Shown: piece by piece, positions 24,588-32,572 of the stretch
Numbering within the stretch: position 1 is the stretch's first letter
Layout of the letters: each line of letters starts with the position of its first letter
DNA from: Ewingella americana ATCC 33852
GTDB taxonomy: Bacteria > Pseudomonadota > Gammaproteobacteria > Enterobacterales > Enterobacteriaceae
Assembly (NCBI RefSeq): GCF_000735345.1
Contig: NZ_JMPJ01000026.1
Location: forward strand, 62,001-126,000
DNA length: 64,000 nucleotides
Direction: 5' to 3'
Notes under the pieces: model-generated
Told to the model about the DNA's origin: nothing
The model's database searches: none
Seen by the model: only the letters and a program-made list of their open reading frames with translations
Program-made: the position numbers and the translations under genes

Positions 24588-25886
24588 TTAGTCTGCAAGA
24601 TGAGTCGGTAAAACGGTTTTGGCCGAGGCATTGCGGCTGCGCGCCATGTTGCTAAACAGCAGGGCGGTGAAAATAATCACCAGCGCGGTGGCGGCCAGCC
24701 CCATCAGCCACATATTGCGATAAGCCTCGGCGGCGGGCAGGGTGTCTTGCCAATGTCCGACCAAAGGATAGACGAAGACGTCGGGTAAAAAGCCGATCAC
24801 CGAGCAGATACCCACCGTGGTCCCCATAATGTACTTCGGCGTGCGCGCTTCGCCGATACAGGCGAAATAGAGGCCGCGCGAGGCGTAGCAGGCAAACGCC
24901 AGCAGCAGGATCAGGCCAACGCCGACCGCCACCGAAGTGGGATGCTGATTGGTGACCAGCAGCGCGCAGAGTGTCACCACGCTGACCAATGACAGCAGCT
25001 GGATCACCCGAGTGGGCGACTTTAACTTGGTGTAAGTGGTGATGATGCCGCCCCACGGGCCGCAGAGCGCGCGGAAAATTTTATTGATCACAATGCCCAT
25101 ATAGCTGGCGGCGACCAGCGACATGCCATACATCTCGGTTAAATAATTGGTGGAGTAGCTGAGGATGGCGAAGACGGTGTAGACGCCAAAGATGATCATG
25201 CTGCAATACCACGTGGTACTGATTTTCAGCACCGCGATGATGTCTTTCAGGCCAAAGGTCGGGTGTTGTGACTTCGCCTCTTGTGGCGCGGCGCGGGTAA
25301 AACCGTCGCTGACCAAGAACCAGCACAGCACGCCGAGCAGGATATAGGCCAGACTGTAGACCAGAATAGCCGCCTTCAAACTATTGGGGTTATCGGGTGC
25401 GAACAGCGAGAAAACCCACATGCTTAAGACCGCGAGGGACATCACGCCGACGCCGCGCAAGCCTTCCATCCAGCCCATTATTTTCCCCTGTTCCTCGTGG
25501 CTGCCCAATAATGACGCGGCTTTAATCGACACGGACCAGAGTAATAATACCGTGGTAATGGCAAAGGCAACTTGAATTAAAATCATCACCCACAGCGGCG
25601 GATAGGTAGCCATTAATAACCCCAGCAGGCCAGTAGCTATCATGGAAAATGTCATCATTTTGCGATGAGAAAACTTGTCAGCAATAATCCCGCTGGGTGC
25701 ATAAAGAATAATCGCCGCGATGCCGAAAGTGCTCATAATTAAGCCGATTTCGGTGTTGGAGAATCCCATAAATTTCGCCATGGGGATTTGATAAATATAA
25801 CGCAGGTAGGCTAAGTCAAAGCTGACACCGCCACTGATACTTATTGTGATGAGTGCCAACCAGCGACGAAAATTAGATTGTTCCAT
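24588..25886 (-). CDS. yqcE: Major facilitator transporter, YqcE-like
   Basis: Inner-membrane transporter of 432 residues with about 12 helices. The motif between helices 2 and 3 is GIIADKFSHRKMM near 72-84. The N-terminus (VSFDLAYLRYIYQIPMAKF) resembles E. coli YqcE, which also pairs with a YgcE kinase. It probably imports the substrate phosphorylated or oxidised by this island. The ATG has GAGG seven bases upstream. It is the first gene of the minus-strand operon and is preceded, within 36 bases, by an intrinsic terminator that should limit its expression unless relieved. Confidence 0.82.
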   Translation of the reverse strand: MEQSNFRRWLALITISISGGVSFDLAYLRYIYQIPMAKFMGFSNTEIGLIMSTFGIAAIILYAPSGIIADKFSHRKMMTFSMIATGLLGLLMATYPPLWVMILIQVAFAITTVLLLWSVSIKAASLLGSHEEQGKIMGWMEGLRGVGVMSLAVLSMWVFSLFAPDNPNSLKAAILVYSLAYILLGVLCWFLVSDGFTRAAPQEAKSQHPTFGLKDIIAVLKISTTWYCSMIIFGVYTVFAILSYSTNYLTEMYGMSLVAASYMGIVINKIFRALCGPWGGIITTYTKLKSPTRVIQLLSLVSVVTLCALLVTNQHPTSVAVGVGLILLLAFACYASRGLYFACIGEARTPKYIMGTTVGICSVIGFLPDVFVYPLVGHWQDTLPAAEAYRNMWLMGLAATALVIIFTALLFSNMARSRNASAKTVLPTHLAD

Positions 25887-25921
25887 GATGTAGCCTCAAT
25901 GTTCTTAGATTTATTCAGGCC

Positions 25922-25973
25922 AAAAAAAAGAGAAAAGCAAGCTTCCCACCAAAATGGGAAGTTACTTTTCTCT
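25922..25973 (-). terminator. Leader terminator / candidate YgcP antitermination target, transporter-kinase arm
   Basis: Minus strand: AGAGAAAAG-TAA-CTTCCCA, a six-base loop, TGGGAAG-CTTG-CTTTTCTCT, then T residues. A 9-bp outer stem and a 7-bp inner stem are separated by a 3x4 internal loop. It lies 36-87 bases before the yqcE start, in the transcribed leader. The stems and the 5' internal-loop TA are shared with the hairpin at 26128-26176 on the other arm. Confidence 0.8.
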
Positions 25974-26023
25974 TTATCTCTGGTAACTAAAATTAGTAGT
26001 AACACGGCGTTCTTCTTGCTTAC

Positions 26024-26039
26024 CGTGAGAATAATCACA
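26024..26039. promoter_or_regulatory. CRP-like site in the divergent ygc promoter region
   Basis: CGTGA-N6-TCACA, one mismatch from TGTGA-N6-TCACA. It sits midway between the two leader hairpins, where an activator could serve both divergent promoters. Confidence 0.55.
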
Positions 26040-26059
26040 AAATTGCCAAAGATTTTTTC

Positions 26060-26075
26060 TGTGATCCAGATCGCT
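26060..26075. promoter_or_regulatory. Second, weaker CRP-like site
   Basis: TGTGA-TCCAGA-TCGCT: a perfect left half and GATC flanks, but the right half has two mismatches. It is 36 bases from the better site. Confidence 0.35.
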
Positions 26076-26127
26076 TTATCACCGCGATTTAATGTGGTAC
26101 TTCTTTAAGCCAGTTACTAGAGACGAT

Positions 26128-26176
26128 GAGAAAAGTAGCTTCCCCTAGGGGAAGATCTGCTTTTCTCTTTTTTTTT
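26128..26176 (+). terminator. Leader terminator / candidate YgcP antitermination target, dehydrogenase-oxidase arm
   Basis: GAGAAAAG-TAG-CTTCCC, loop CTAG, GGGAAG-ATCTG-CTTTTCTC, then nine T residues. It ends 28 bases before the ygcW start. The outer 8-bp stem and inner 6-bp stem are identical to those of the minus-strand hairpin at 25922-25973, while loop and 3' internal-loop bases differ. A terminator between promoter and first gene implies regulated read-through. Confidence 0.8.
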
Positions 26177-26204
26177 GGTTTTTTTCCAGACAAGGAACTT
26201 CACC

Positions 26205-26990
26205 ATGTCATTAAATGCGCTCAACGAATTCTCGATGGACTTTTTCTCGCTGAAAGGGAAAACCGCCATTGTCACCGGCGGGAATAGCGGTTTAGGTCAG
26301 GCTTTTGCTGTCGCGCTGGCCAAAGCCGGAGCCAATTTATTTATCCCAAGCTTCATCATGGATAAAGGCGAGACTCGCGAGCTGATTGAAATGCAAGGAG
26401 TTCGCGTCGAATTTATGCAGGTTGATATCACCGAAAAAGGCGCACCGGCGCGGGTGATTGCCCAGTGTCTGGAGACTTACGGCACGGTGGATATTCTGGT
26501 CAATAACGCCGGGATTTGTAAGCTGAATAAGGTGCTAGATTTCGACCGCGCAGATTGGGACCCGATGATTGATATTAACCTCACGGCGGCGTTTGAATTA
26601 AGCCACGAGGCGGCGAAAATTATGATCCCGAATAATCAGGGAAAAATAATCAATATCTGTTCGCTGTTTTCTTATTTGGGCGGGCAGTGGTCACCGGCTT
26701 ATGCCGCCACCAAACACGCGCTGGCCGGATTCACTAAGGCTTATTGTGACGAGCTTGGCCAATATAATATTCAGGTCAACGGTATCGCGCCGGGTTATTA
26801 CGCCACGGATATTACGGCGGAAACCCGTAAAAATCCGGTCACCAATCAGCGCGTCTTAGACCATATTCCCGCCAATCGCTGGGGCGAAACTCAGGACCTG
26901 ATGGGCGCCATGGTATTCCTCGCCAGTCGCGCATCCAATTATGTCAATGGCCATCTGTTAGTGGTGGATGGCGGTTATTTAGTTCGCTAA
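26205..26990 (+). CDS. ygcW: Short-chain dehydrogenase/reductase, YgcW-like
   Basis: NAD(P)-dependent oxidoreductase of 261 residues. The cofactor motif is TGGNSGLGQAFA near residues 20-31. NNAG is near 100, the catalytic serine is in NICSLFSYLGG near 152, and the YxxxK pair is in YAATKHALAGF near 168. It is very close to E. coli YgcW, annotated by similarity as a 2-deoxy-D-gluconate-type dehydrogenase. Substrate is not proven. The start at 26205 has AAGGAA upstream and is the family start; the frame extends back into the terminator T-run, which cannot be coding. First gene of the plus-strand operon, followed by ygcU. Confidence 0.9.
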   Translation: MSLNALNEFSMDFFSLKGKTAIVTGGNSGLGQAFAVALAKAGANLFIPSFIMDKGETRELIEMQGVRVEFMQVDITEKGAPARVIAQCLETYGTVDILVNNAGICKLNKVLDFDRADWDPMIDINLTAAFELSHEAAKIMIPNNQGKIINICSLFSYLGGQWSPAYAATKHALAGFTKAYCDELGQYNIQVNGIAPGYYATDITAETRKNPVTNQRVLDHIPANRWGETQDLMGAMVFLASRASNYVNGHLLVVDGGYLVR

Positions 26991-27079
26991 TTCGTTATTT
27001 CCGGTGTGCCAGCGAGTGACCGGCAAGATTATATTTTTTTGAAAATTCATTTTAATTTAATAAGCAGAAAGGATCACTT

Positions 27080-28534
27080 ATGTCTTTATCACGCGAAGCT
27101 ATTGTTGAGAATTTAAAAGAGATCGTCGGCCCCGCGCAGGTGATCACCGATGAAGAAGTATTAAAGAAAAACAGCGTTGACCGTTTCCGCAAATATGCTG
27201 ATATCCATAATGTTTTCACTCTGCCATTACCGGCGGCGGTGGTGAAATTACAAAATACTCAGCAAGTCTCCGAGGTGCTGGCTTTTCTAAATCAGCATCA
27301 GATTAACTGCGTGCCGCGCACCGGGGCGTCAGCCACTGAAGGCGGGCTTGAAACCGTGGTGAAAAACTCGGTGGTGCTCGACGGCTCCGGGCTGAACAAG
27401 ATTATTAAGATTGATATTCGCAACATGCAGGCCACCGCCGAGTGCGGCGTGCCGCTGGAAATCCTCGAAAACCAGCTGCGTGCTCAGGGCTACACCACCG
27501 GACACTCACCGCAATCTAAGCCGCTGGCGCAGATGGGCGGTCTGGTCGCCACCCGCAGTATTGGGCAGCTCTCCACACTGTACGGTGCGATTGAAGATAT
27601 GGTGGTGGGGCTGGAGGCGGTCTTCCCCGACGGCACTATCACCCGCATTAAAAACGTGCCGCGCCGCGCGGCGGGCCCGGACATTCGCCACGTGATCATC
27701 GGCAACGAAGGGGCGTTGTGCTACATCACTGAAGTGACGGTGAAAATCTTCAAATACATGCCGGAAAACAACCTGTTCTATGGCTACACCCTCGACAATA
27801 TGCAGACCGGTTTCGACATCCTGCGTGAAGTCATGGTGGATGGCTATCGCCCGTCAATTGCCCGTTTATACGACGCGGAGGATGGCAGCCAGCACTTCAC
27901 CCATTTTGCCGACGGCAAGTGCGTGCTGATCTTCATGGCCGAAGGCTCGGCGGGCATCGCGCGCGCCACCGGCGAGGGAATTGAAGCGATTGTTGCCCGC
28001 CACGCCGAGTGCAAAAAGGTCGACAGCAAGCTTATCGAGGCGTGGTTCAACCAACTGAACTGGGGGCCTGAGAAAGTCGCCGCCGAGCGCGAGCAGATCC
28101 TGCGTACCAACAACATGGGCTTCACCACCGAAGTCTCCGGCGACTGGTCAAGCATTCACACGATTTATGCCAACGTGATTCAGCGTATTCGCACCGAGTT
28201 CCCGCACGCCAAGGACATCACCATGCTCGGGGGCCACTCCTCGCACAGCTACATTAACGGCACCAATATGTACTTTGTGTATGACTACAACGTGGTGGAT
28301 TGCAAGCCGGAGGAGGAGATCGACAAGTACCATAATCCGCTGAATAAAATCATCGTCGAGGAGACGATTAAGCAGGGCGGCTCGATGGTGCATCACCACG
28401 GTATCGGCAAGCACCGCACCCACTGGACGCGCGACGAACACGGCAGCGCCTACTATATTCTCAAGGCGCTGAAGGAAGTCTATGACCCACAGGGGATCAT
28501 GAATAGCGGCACGATTTACCCGATTGAGAAGTAG
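27080..28534 (+). CDS. ygcU: FAD-linked oxidoreductase, YgcU-like
   Basis: A protein of 484 residues, the same length as E. coli YgcU and very similar. The N-terminal half is a PCMH-type FAD domain with PRTGASATEGGLE near 78, GHSPQSKPLAQMGG near 140 and GAIEDMVVGLEAVFPDG near 165. The C-terminal half is an FAD-linked oxidase C domain, with HHHGIGKHR near 438 and DPQGIMNSGTIYP at the end. It is related to alkylglycerone-phosphate synthase, D-lactate and glycolate dehydrogenases, so a 2-hydroxy-acid or polyol-phosphate substrate is plausible. It has an AAAGGATC ribosome-binding site. The 89-bp gap to ygcW contains a short CCGGT/ACCGG hairpin. Confidence 0.9.
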   Translation: MSLSREAIVENLKEIVGPAQVITDEEVLKKNSVDRFRKYADIHNVFTLPLPAAVVKLQNTQQVSEVLAFLNQHQINCVPRTGASATEGGLETVVKNSVVLDGSGLNKIIKIDIRNMQATAECGVPLEILENQLRAQGYTTGHSPQSKPLAQMGGLVATRSIGQLSTLYGAIEDMVVGLEAVFPDGTITRIKNVPRRAAGPDIRHVIIGNEGALCYITEVTVKIFKYMPENNLFYGYTLDNMQTGFDILREVMVDGYRPSIARLYDAEDGSQHFTHFADGKCVLIFMAEGSAGIARATGEGIEAIVARHAECKKVDSKLIEAWFNQLNWGPEKVAAEREQILRTNNMGFTTEVSGDWSSIHTIYANVIQRIRTEFPHAKDITMLGGHSSHSYINGTNMYFVYDYNVVDCKPEEEIDKYHNPLNKIIVEETIKQGGSMVHHHGIGKHRTHWTRDEHGSAYYILKALKEVYDPQGIMNSGTIYPIEK

Positions 28535-28552
28535 CTCCCAACCTTGATTTTG

Positions 28553-28576
28553 GCGGGCAGAAAGCCTTCTGCCCGC
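28553..28576. terminator. Strong hairpin between convergent ygcU and ygcP
   Basis: GCGGGCAGAA and TTCTGCCCGC form a 10-bp stem with a four-base loop. It lacks a clear T-tract on either strand. Position between stop codons suggests transcript ends. Confidence 0.6.
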
Positions 28577-28586
28577 TCTATCACGC

Positions 28587-29168
28587 TTAGAATTTTAACT
28601 GCCAGACGCCGGTGTTGGTGGTGGAAACCGCCACCGCACCGGCATTCAGCGCGCCCACTGCGTCTTCATGGTCACACACCAGCCCGCCAGCAATAATCGG
28701 CAAATTTATCTTCTCTGACACCCATCCCAGCACTTTCGGCATGCAGCCGGGCAAAATCTCCACGCAGTCAGGATTCGACTGCGCCACCTGTTTATCAATA
28801 TTGTGGAAGGAGATGGAGTCGAGCAGAAACATGCGATGAATGCCGAAAAATCCCTGCGCCTTAGCAGCTTTAATCATCGATGCCTTGGTGCTAATGATGC
28901 CGTCGGCGGTGGTCACGATTTTCAGAAAGTTAATCACAATCTCTTTGTTTGAGGTGCCGTCCAGCAAATCGACATGGATAAAGGCGTACTTTTCAGCTTT
29001 TTTGATGCGCTGAACAATCGCCCCAATGTTGCAGATATTGCCATACAGCACGGAGATGATTTTGCAGTCAGACTCCAGCGCGGCATTCAGGCTTTCGGTG
29101 TCTTTGACGGCGGCGATAACCGGGTGTTGGTTGAGTAATTGCAAAATTGACAAGGTGACAGGCTCCAT
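28587..29168 (-). CDS. ygcP: YgcP, GlpP-family predicted RNA-binding antiterminator
   Basis: A protein of 193 residues with the (beta/alpha)8-like GlpP fold: QHPVIAAVKD near 14, FIHVDLLDG near 67, ISTKASMIKAAK near 95, CVEILPGCMPKV near 140 and PIIAGGLV with a final GAVAVSTTNTGVW. B. subtilis GlpP binds glpD leader mRNA when glycerol 3-phosphate is present and prevents termination. E. coli YgcP lies in the corresponding ygc cluster. The ATG at 29168 has no good ribosome-binding site; a TTG at codon 6, with GGAG upstream, is an alternative. The two leader terminators at 25922 and 26128 are its likely targets. Ligand unknown. Confidence 0.85.
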   Translation of the reverse strand: MEPVTLSILQLLNQHPVIAAVKDTESLNAALESDCKIISVLYGNICNIGAIVQRIKKAEKYAFIHVDLLDGTSNKEIVINFLKIVTTADGIISTKASMIKAAKAQGFFGIHRMFLLDSISFHNIDKQVAQSNPDCVEILPGCMPKVLGWVSEKINLPIIAGGLVCDHEDAVGALNAGAVAVSTTNTGVWQLKF

Positions 29169-29370
29169 TTCTGTTTTATGTTTATGCCCAAGCTGTAGGG
29201 GTTTAGGCTCCACAAAACATAGCAGTTTTATGCTGCTACAACCTCGCAACAACTCACAAAGCCGTGGCGAGCGGGCGCGAATAGCACAGCAGGATGCTGC
29301 GCCAAGGTTGGGTGTTGGCGGCTTGTCAGTTATCATCACCCTAAATATTCAGACCCCATGAGAGACCGAT

Positions 29371-30117
29371 ATGATCAACAACCTTCAGCTTGAATCCTTG
29401 ATTAATCAGAAACTTGATGTCAGCAGCTTCCATGACTACGCGCCGAACGGCTTGCAGGTGGAAGGGCGCAAGGAGATCAAACGCGTCGTGACCGGCGTGA
29501 CGGCTTCTCAGGCTTTACTGGACGCGGCGGTGGAGCACAAGGCCGACGCTATCCTAGTTCACCACGGCTATTTCTGGAAAAACGAGCCAGCCGTGGTGCG
29601 CGGCATGAAGCGCAACCGTTTGAAAACCTTGCTGCTGAATGACATTAACCTCTACGGCTACCACTTGCCGCTCGACGCCCATCCGGAGCTGGGCAACAAC
29701 GCACAGCTGGCAAAAATGTTTGGCATTGAGGTGCTGGGTGAGGTGATGCCGCTGGTGCCTTTCGGCGAGCTGAAAACGCCACTCAGCGGCGAAGCGTTGC
29801 GCCAGCGTATTGAAGTGCTGCTGGACCGCAACGTGCTGCACAGCGCGCAGGGCGGCCCGGCGGAGATCCGCCGCGTGGCTTGGTGTTCCGGCGGCGGTCA
29901 GGGCTTTATTCAGCAGGCGGCGGAGTTTGGCGTCGATGCCTTTATCAGCGGCGAAGTCTCCGAGCAGACCATTCACATTGCCCGCGAAATGGGCCTGCAC
30001 TTCTACGCCGCGGGCCACCACGCCACCGAGCGTTATGGTGTGAAAGCCTTGGGCGAGTGGCTACAAGCCGAGCATGGATTGGATGTGACGTTCATCGACA
30101 TCGACAACCCGGCCTAA
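29371..30117 (+). CDS. ybgI: YbgI, NIF3-family dinuclear-metal protein
   Basis: A protein of 248 residues of the NIF3/DUF34 family. Metal-binding histidines and acids are in DAILVHHGYFWKNE near residue 62, LDAHPELGNN near 100 and SGEVSEQTIHIARE with AAGHHATERYG near 210-220. E. coli YbgI is a ring-shaped hexamer with a dinuclear site per subunit. It has been proposed to be a GTP-cyclohydrolase-like or metal-insertion protein, and the function is unsettled. In E. coli ybgI heads the ybgIJKL-nei run; here an inverted transporter gene separates it from pxpB. Confidence 0.95.
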   Translation: MINNLQLESLINQKLDVSSFHDYAPNGLQVEGRKEIKRVVTGVTASQALLDAAVEHKADAILVHHGYFWKNEPAVVRGMKRNRLKTLLLNDINLYGYHLPLDAHPELGNNAQLAKMFGIEVLGEVMPLVPFGELKTPLSGEALRQRIEVLLDRNVLHSAQGGPAEIRRVAWCSGGGQGFIQQAAEFGVDAFISGEVSEQTIHIAREMGLHFYAAGHHATERYGVKALGEWLQAEHGLDVTFIDIDNPA

Positions 30118-30134
30118 GAGTCTATTTTTAGCCA

Positions 30135-31586
30135 TTAAAGCACCCGCCGCTCTTTCTCTTCGGGCGGCTCCTCCGGCGCGCTTTCTTCTAACAGGGTGAA
30201 GGCGCGCTGCAAGCCGGTATCGGCGTCAGGGTCTGCTCCCTGTGGCGCGAAGGCGCTCGGCTCTTCCTCTTCTTCCTTCTCAATATCATCATTGGCGGCG
30301 GCGTCTTCATTGGCCATTTCCGGTGCGGGCATGGTTTCCTGAATCAACTGCTCATCAAAGGCCGGGTTCAAAGCTGGCGACAGCGGCGAACTGCTCAAGC
30401 TGTCTGGCATGGCGATATGCGGCAGTGGCGCATCCACCGCCATCACTGTCTCTTCCTCTTTGGCTGACGTCCGACTCAGGGCCACAATCCCGCCGCCGCA
30501 CAGGGCGAAGAAGGCATACAGAATATTGCCGCCCAGCGGCTCAATCAGCGCACCCACCGCCAGCGGGCCGATACAGGCACCCACGCCAAAGGCCATCAAC
30601 AGACAGGCGGAAAGGGAAACGCGCCGCTCCGGCTCAATCATGTCATTCGCCAAGGCCACCACCAGTGGGTAGAGGGTGAATTGCATCAGGCTGACCACAA
30701 AGCCGACGCCGAGCAGCACCGGGAAAGAGATATGAGTGAAGATAGCCAGCGGCAGCGCGGTGACCGCCAGCAGCACGGCGTTAATGCGCATCAGCATGTT
30801 GCGGTTGTAGTGGTCCGACAGCCAGCTGAGGGGGAATTGCGCCAGCAGCCCGGCGAAAATCGCCAGCGCCATAAACAGGCCGGTTTGCTGGGTCGTCAGC
30901 TCTTGCTGGCTGGTGTAAATCGGCGCCAGACCATAGAACGACCCGACCACCATGCCAATCAGCAGGGTAGTAGCCAGCACCTTGGGAATGGCGCCAATAA
31001 AGAACTTCAGCTCCATCGGCGCGGGGGACATATGGCTGACATTGGTGCGAGTGGTCAGAGCAATCGGCACCAGACAGAGGGAGAAGCAGAGTGCGATGAT
31101 AATCAGCGTGCTGACCCCCAGCCCGTCGTTAATCATCAGCACCACTTGCCCCAGCGCCATGCCGAGATAAGAGGCGACCATGTAGAAGCCAAACACCACG
31201 CCGCGCTGGGCGGCTTCCGCCTGATCGTTCAGCCAGCTCTCCAGCACCATATATTGGCACATCATGCACAGGCCGATGATCAGGCGCAGCACTACCCAAA
31301 TCGGGATCATCTCAGTCAGGCCGTGGCCTAGCACGGCGGCGGTGATGATCCCCGAGCAGGAGACATAGGCGCGGATATGGCCGACGCGGGCGATAAGGAT
31401 ATGGCCGATTTTGCCACCAATCACCAGCCCGATGTAGTTGGCGGCAATAATGGCACCAATCATTGCGCCGCTGACGTGGATAGCCGACAGCCGCAGGGAG
31501 ATGTAAGTAGTGAGCAGCCCCGAGCCGAGCAGCATCAGCAGGGTAGTGGTGTAAAGCGGAAAGAATAATGCCAGCGGCTTTTTCAA
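30135..31586 (-). CDS. Major facilitator transporter (YcaD-like) with acidic C-terminal tail
   Basis: Inner-membrane transporter with about 12 helices, 483 residues from the TTG at 31586 (KKPLALFFPLYTTTLLML). That TTG has GGGAG upstream, whereas the frame from 31634 would begin inside a dispersed repeat element. The core of about 380 residues resembles the YcaD/DUF1228 group of MFS proteins. After the last helix, about 110 residues form a soluble, very acidic Pro/Ala/Glu tail, including EKEEEEEPSAFAP and EESAPEEPPEEKERRVL. YcaD-type proteins usually end soon after the last helix, so the tail is unusual. Substrate unknown. It is an insertion between ybgI and pxpB, on the opposite strand. Confidence 0.8.
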   Translation of the reverse strand: MKKPLALFFPLYTTTLLMLLGSGLLTTYISLRLSAIHVSGAMIGAIIAANYIGLVIGGKIGHILIARVGHIRAYVSCSGIITAAVLGHGLTEMIPIWVVLRLIIGLCMMCQYMVLESWLNDQAEAAQRGVVFGFYMVASYLGMALGQVVLMINDGLGVSTLIIIALCFSLCLVPIALTTRTNVSHMSPAPMELKFFIGAIPKVLATTLLIGMVVGSFYGLAPIYTSQQELTTQQTGLFMALAIFAGLLAQFPLSWLSDHYNRNMLMRINAVLLAVTALPLAIFTHISFPVLLGVGFVVSLMQFTLYPLVVALANDMIEPERRVSLSACLLMAFGVGACIGPLAVGALIEPLGGNILYAFFALCGGGIVALSRTSAKEEETVMAVDAPLPHIAMPDSLSSSPLSPALNPAFDEQLIQETMPAPEMANEDAAANDDIEKEEEEEPSAFAPQGADPDADTGLQRAFTLLEESAPEEPPEEKERRVL

Positions 31587-31608
31587 ATCATCTCCCTCTG
31601 TCCTTGAC

Positions 31609-31697
31609 GTTGCAGCGGTGTTCGCCGCGCTCAAGAACCCGAATCACTGACTTCAGTCAGCTCATCGGGATTCTTTCCCTTGCTGCCTTGCTGCAAC
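31609..31697 (+). repeat. Dispersed palindromic element, copy 2 (MFS-pxpB gap)
   Basis: Outer ends GTTGCAGC and GCTGCAAC are complementary. The centre is CCCGA-ATCA-CTGAC-TTCA-GTCAG-CTCA-TCGGG. Compared with copies 1 and 3, stem bases differ in compensating pairs while ATCA/CTCA in the internal loop is kept. It ends about 23 bases upstream of the MFS start codon, on the 5' side of that gene. Confidence 0.75.
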
Positions 31698-31795
31698 ACC
31701 AATGCCAGCGATTAACAAAACAACAACAGAATGAGAGTAGCAGTTGAAACACGCGGGCGAAACCTGAAAGGGGTCCGAAAGCGGCGGTTGGCGAG

Positions 31796-31825
31796 TTGAC
31801 ATCGTCCGTCCGTTTCCCGCATAAC
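31796..31825 (+). promoter_or_regulatory. Candidate sigma-70 promoter of pxpBCA-pcp-nei
   Basis: A perfect TTGACA is followed, after 18 bases, by CATAAC. It lies 90 bases before pxpB. The rest of the 31.70-31.92 kb gap shows no other clear element. Confidence 0.45.
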
Positions 31826-31915
31826 TGTTTCCAGTCTAACGATTTTCTTTCTACGGTTTATTTAACAGCTGCTTTTACGGCTGCATCAACAACGGCTTTT
31901 TTGAGGAGTGTTTGA

Positions 31916-32572
31916 GTGCAACGAGCACGGTGTTACCTGTTGGGCGAACGCGCGGTGGTACTGGAACTTGAACCGCCAGTTTCATTAGCCAGTCAGCAAC
32001 GCATTTGGGGACTTTCCCAGCGTTTGCAGGACTATCCCGGCGTGCGCGAAGTGATCCCCGGCATGAATAATCTGACGGTGTTATTGACCGACCCTGAAAG
32101 CTTTGTGCTGGACGCCATCGAGCGTCTTCAGCAGTGGTGGGAAGAGAGTGAGTCGGTCGAGCTGGAGTCGCGAGTGGTTGAAATCCCGGTGATTTACGGC
32201 GGCAAGCACGGCCCTGACTTGGAATTTGTAGCCCAGCATACCGGCATGAAACCGCGCAAAGTGGTGGAGTGCCACGCCAGCGCCGAGTACATCGTCTACT
32301 TCCTCGGCTTCCAGCCCGGTTTCCCTTATCTCGGCGGCATGCCGGAGAAGCTCAACACCCCGCGTCACGCGGAGCCTCGGCTGGCGGTGCCTGCTGGCTC
32401 AGTGGGCATTGGTGGCAGCCAAACTGGCATTTACCCACTGATCACCCCCGGCGGCTGGCAAATTATTGGTCACACGCCGCTGGCGATGTTCGACGCGCGC
32501 CAGCCTCAGCCAAGCCTGCTGCGTCCCGGAGATAAAGTGCGCTTTGTGCCGCAAAAGGAGGGGGTATGTTAA
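31916..32572 (+). CDS. pxpB: PxpB, 5-oxoprolinase subunit B
   Basis: Subunit of the ATP-dependent bacterial 5-oxoprolinase, 218 residues, formerly YbgJ/KipI type. Characteristic segments are GMNNLTVLL near 50, [19 protein letters not shown] near 127, and [21 protein letters not shown] near 155. The start is GTG with GAGGAG seven bases before. pxpC begins inside its last codons. PxpABC converts pyroglutamate to glutamate. Confidence 0.96.
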   Translation: MQRARCYLLGERAVVLELEPPVSLASQQRIWGLSQRLQDYPGVREVIPGMNNLTVLLTDPESFVLDAIERLQQWWEESESVELESRVVEIPVIYGGKHGPDLEFVAQHTGMKPRKVVECHASAEYIVYFLGFQPGFPYLGGMPEKLNTPRHAEPRLAVPAGSVGIGGSQTGIYPLITPGGWQIIGHTPLAMFDARQPQPSLLRPGDKVRFVPQKEGVC

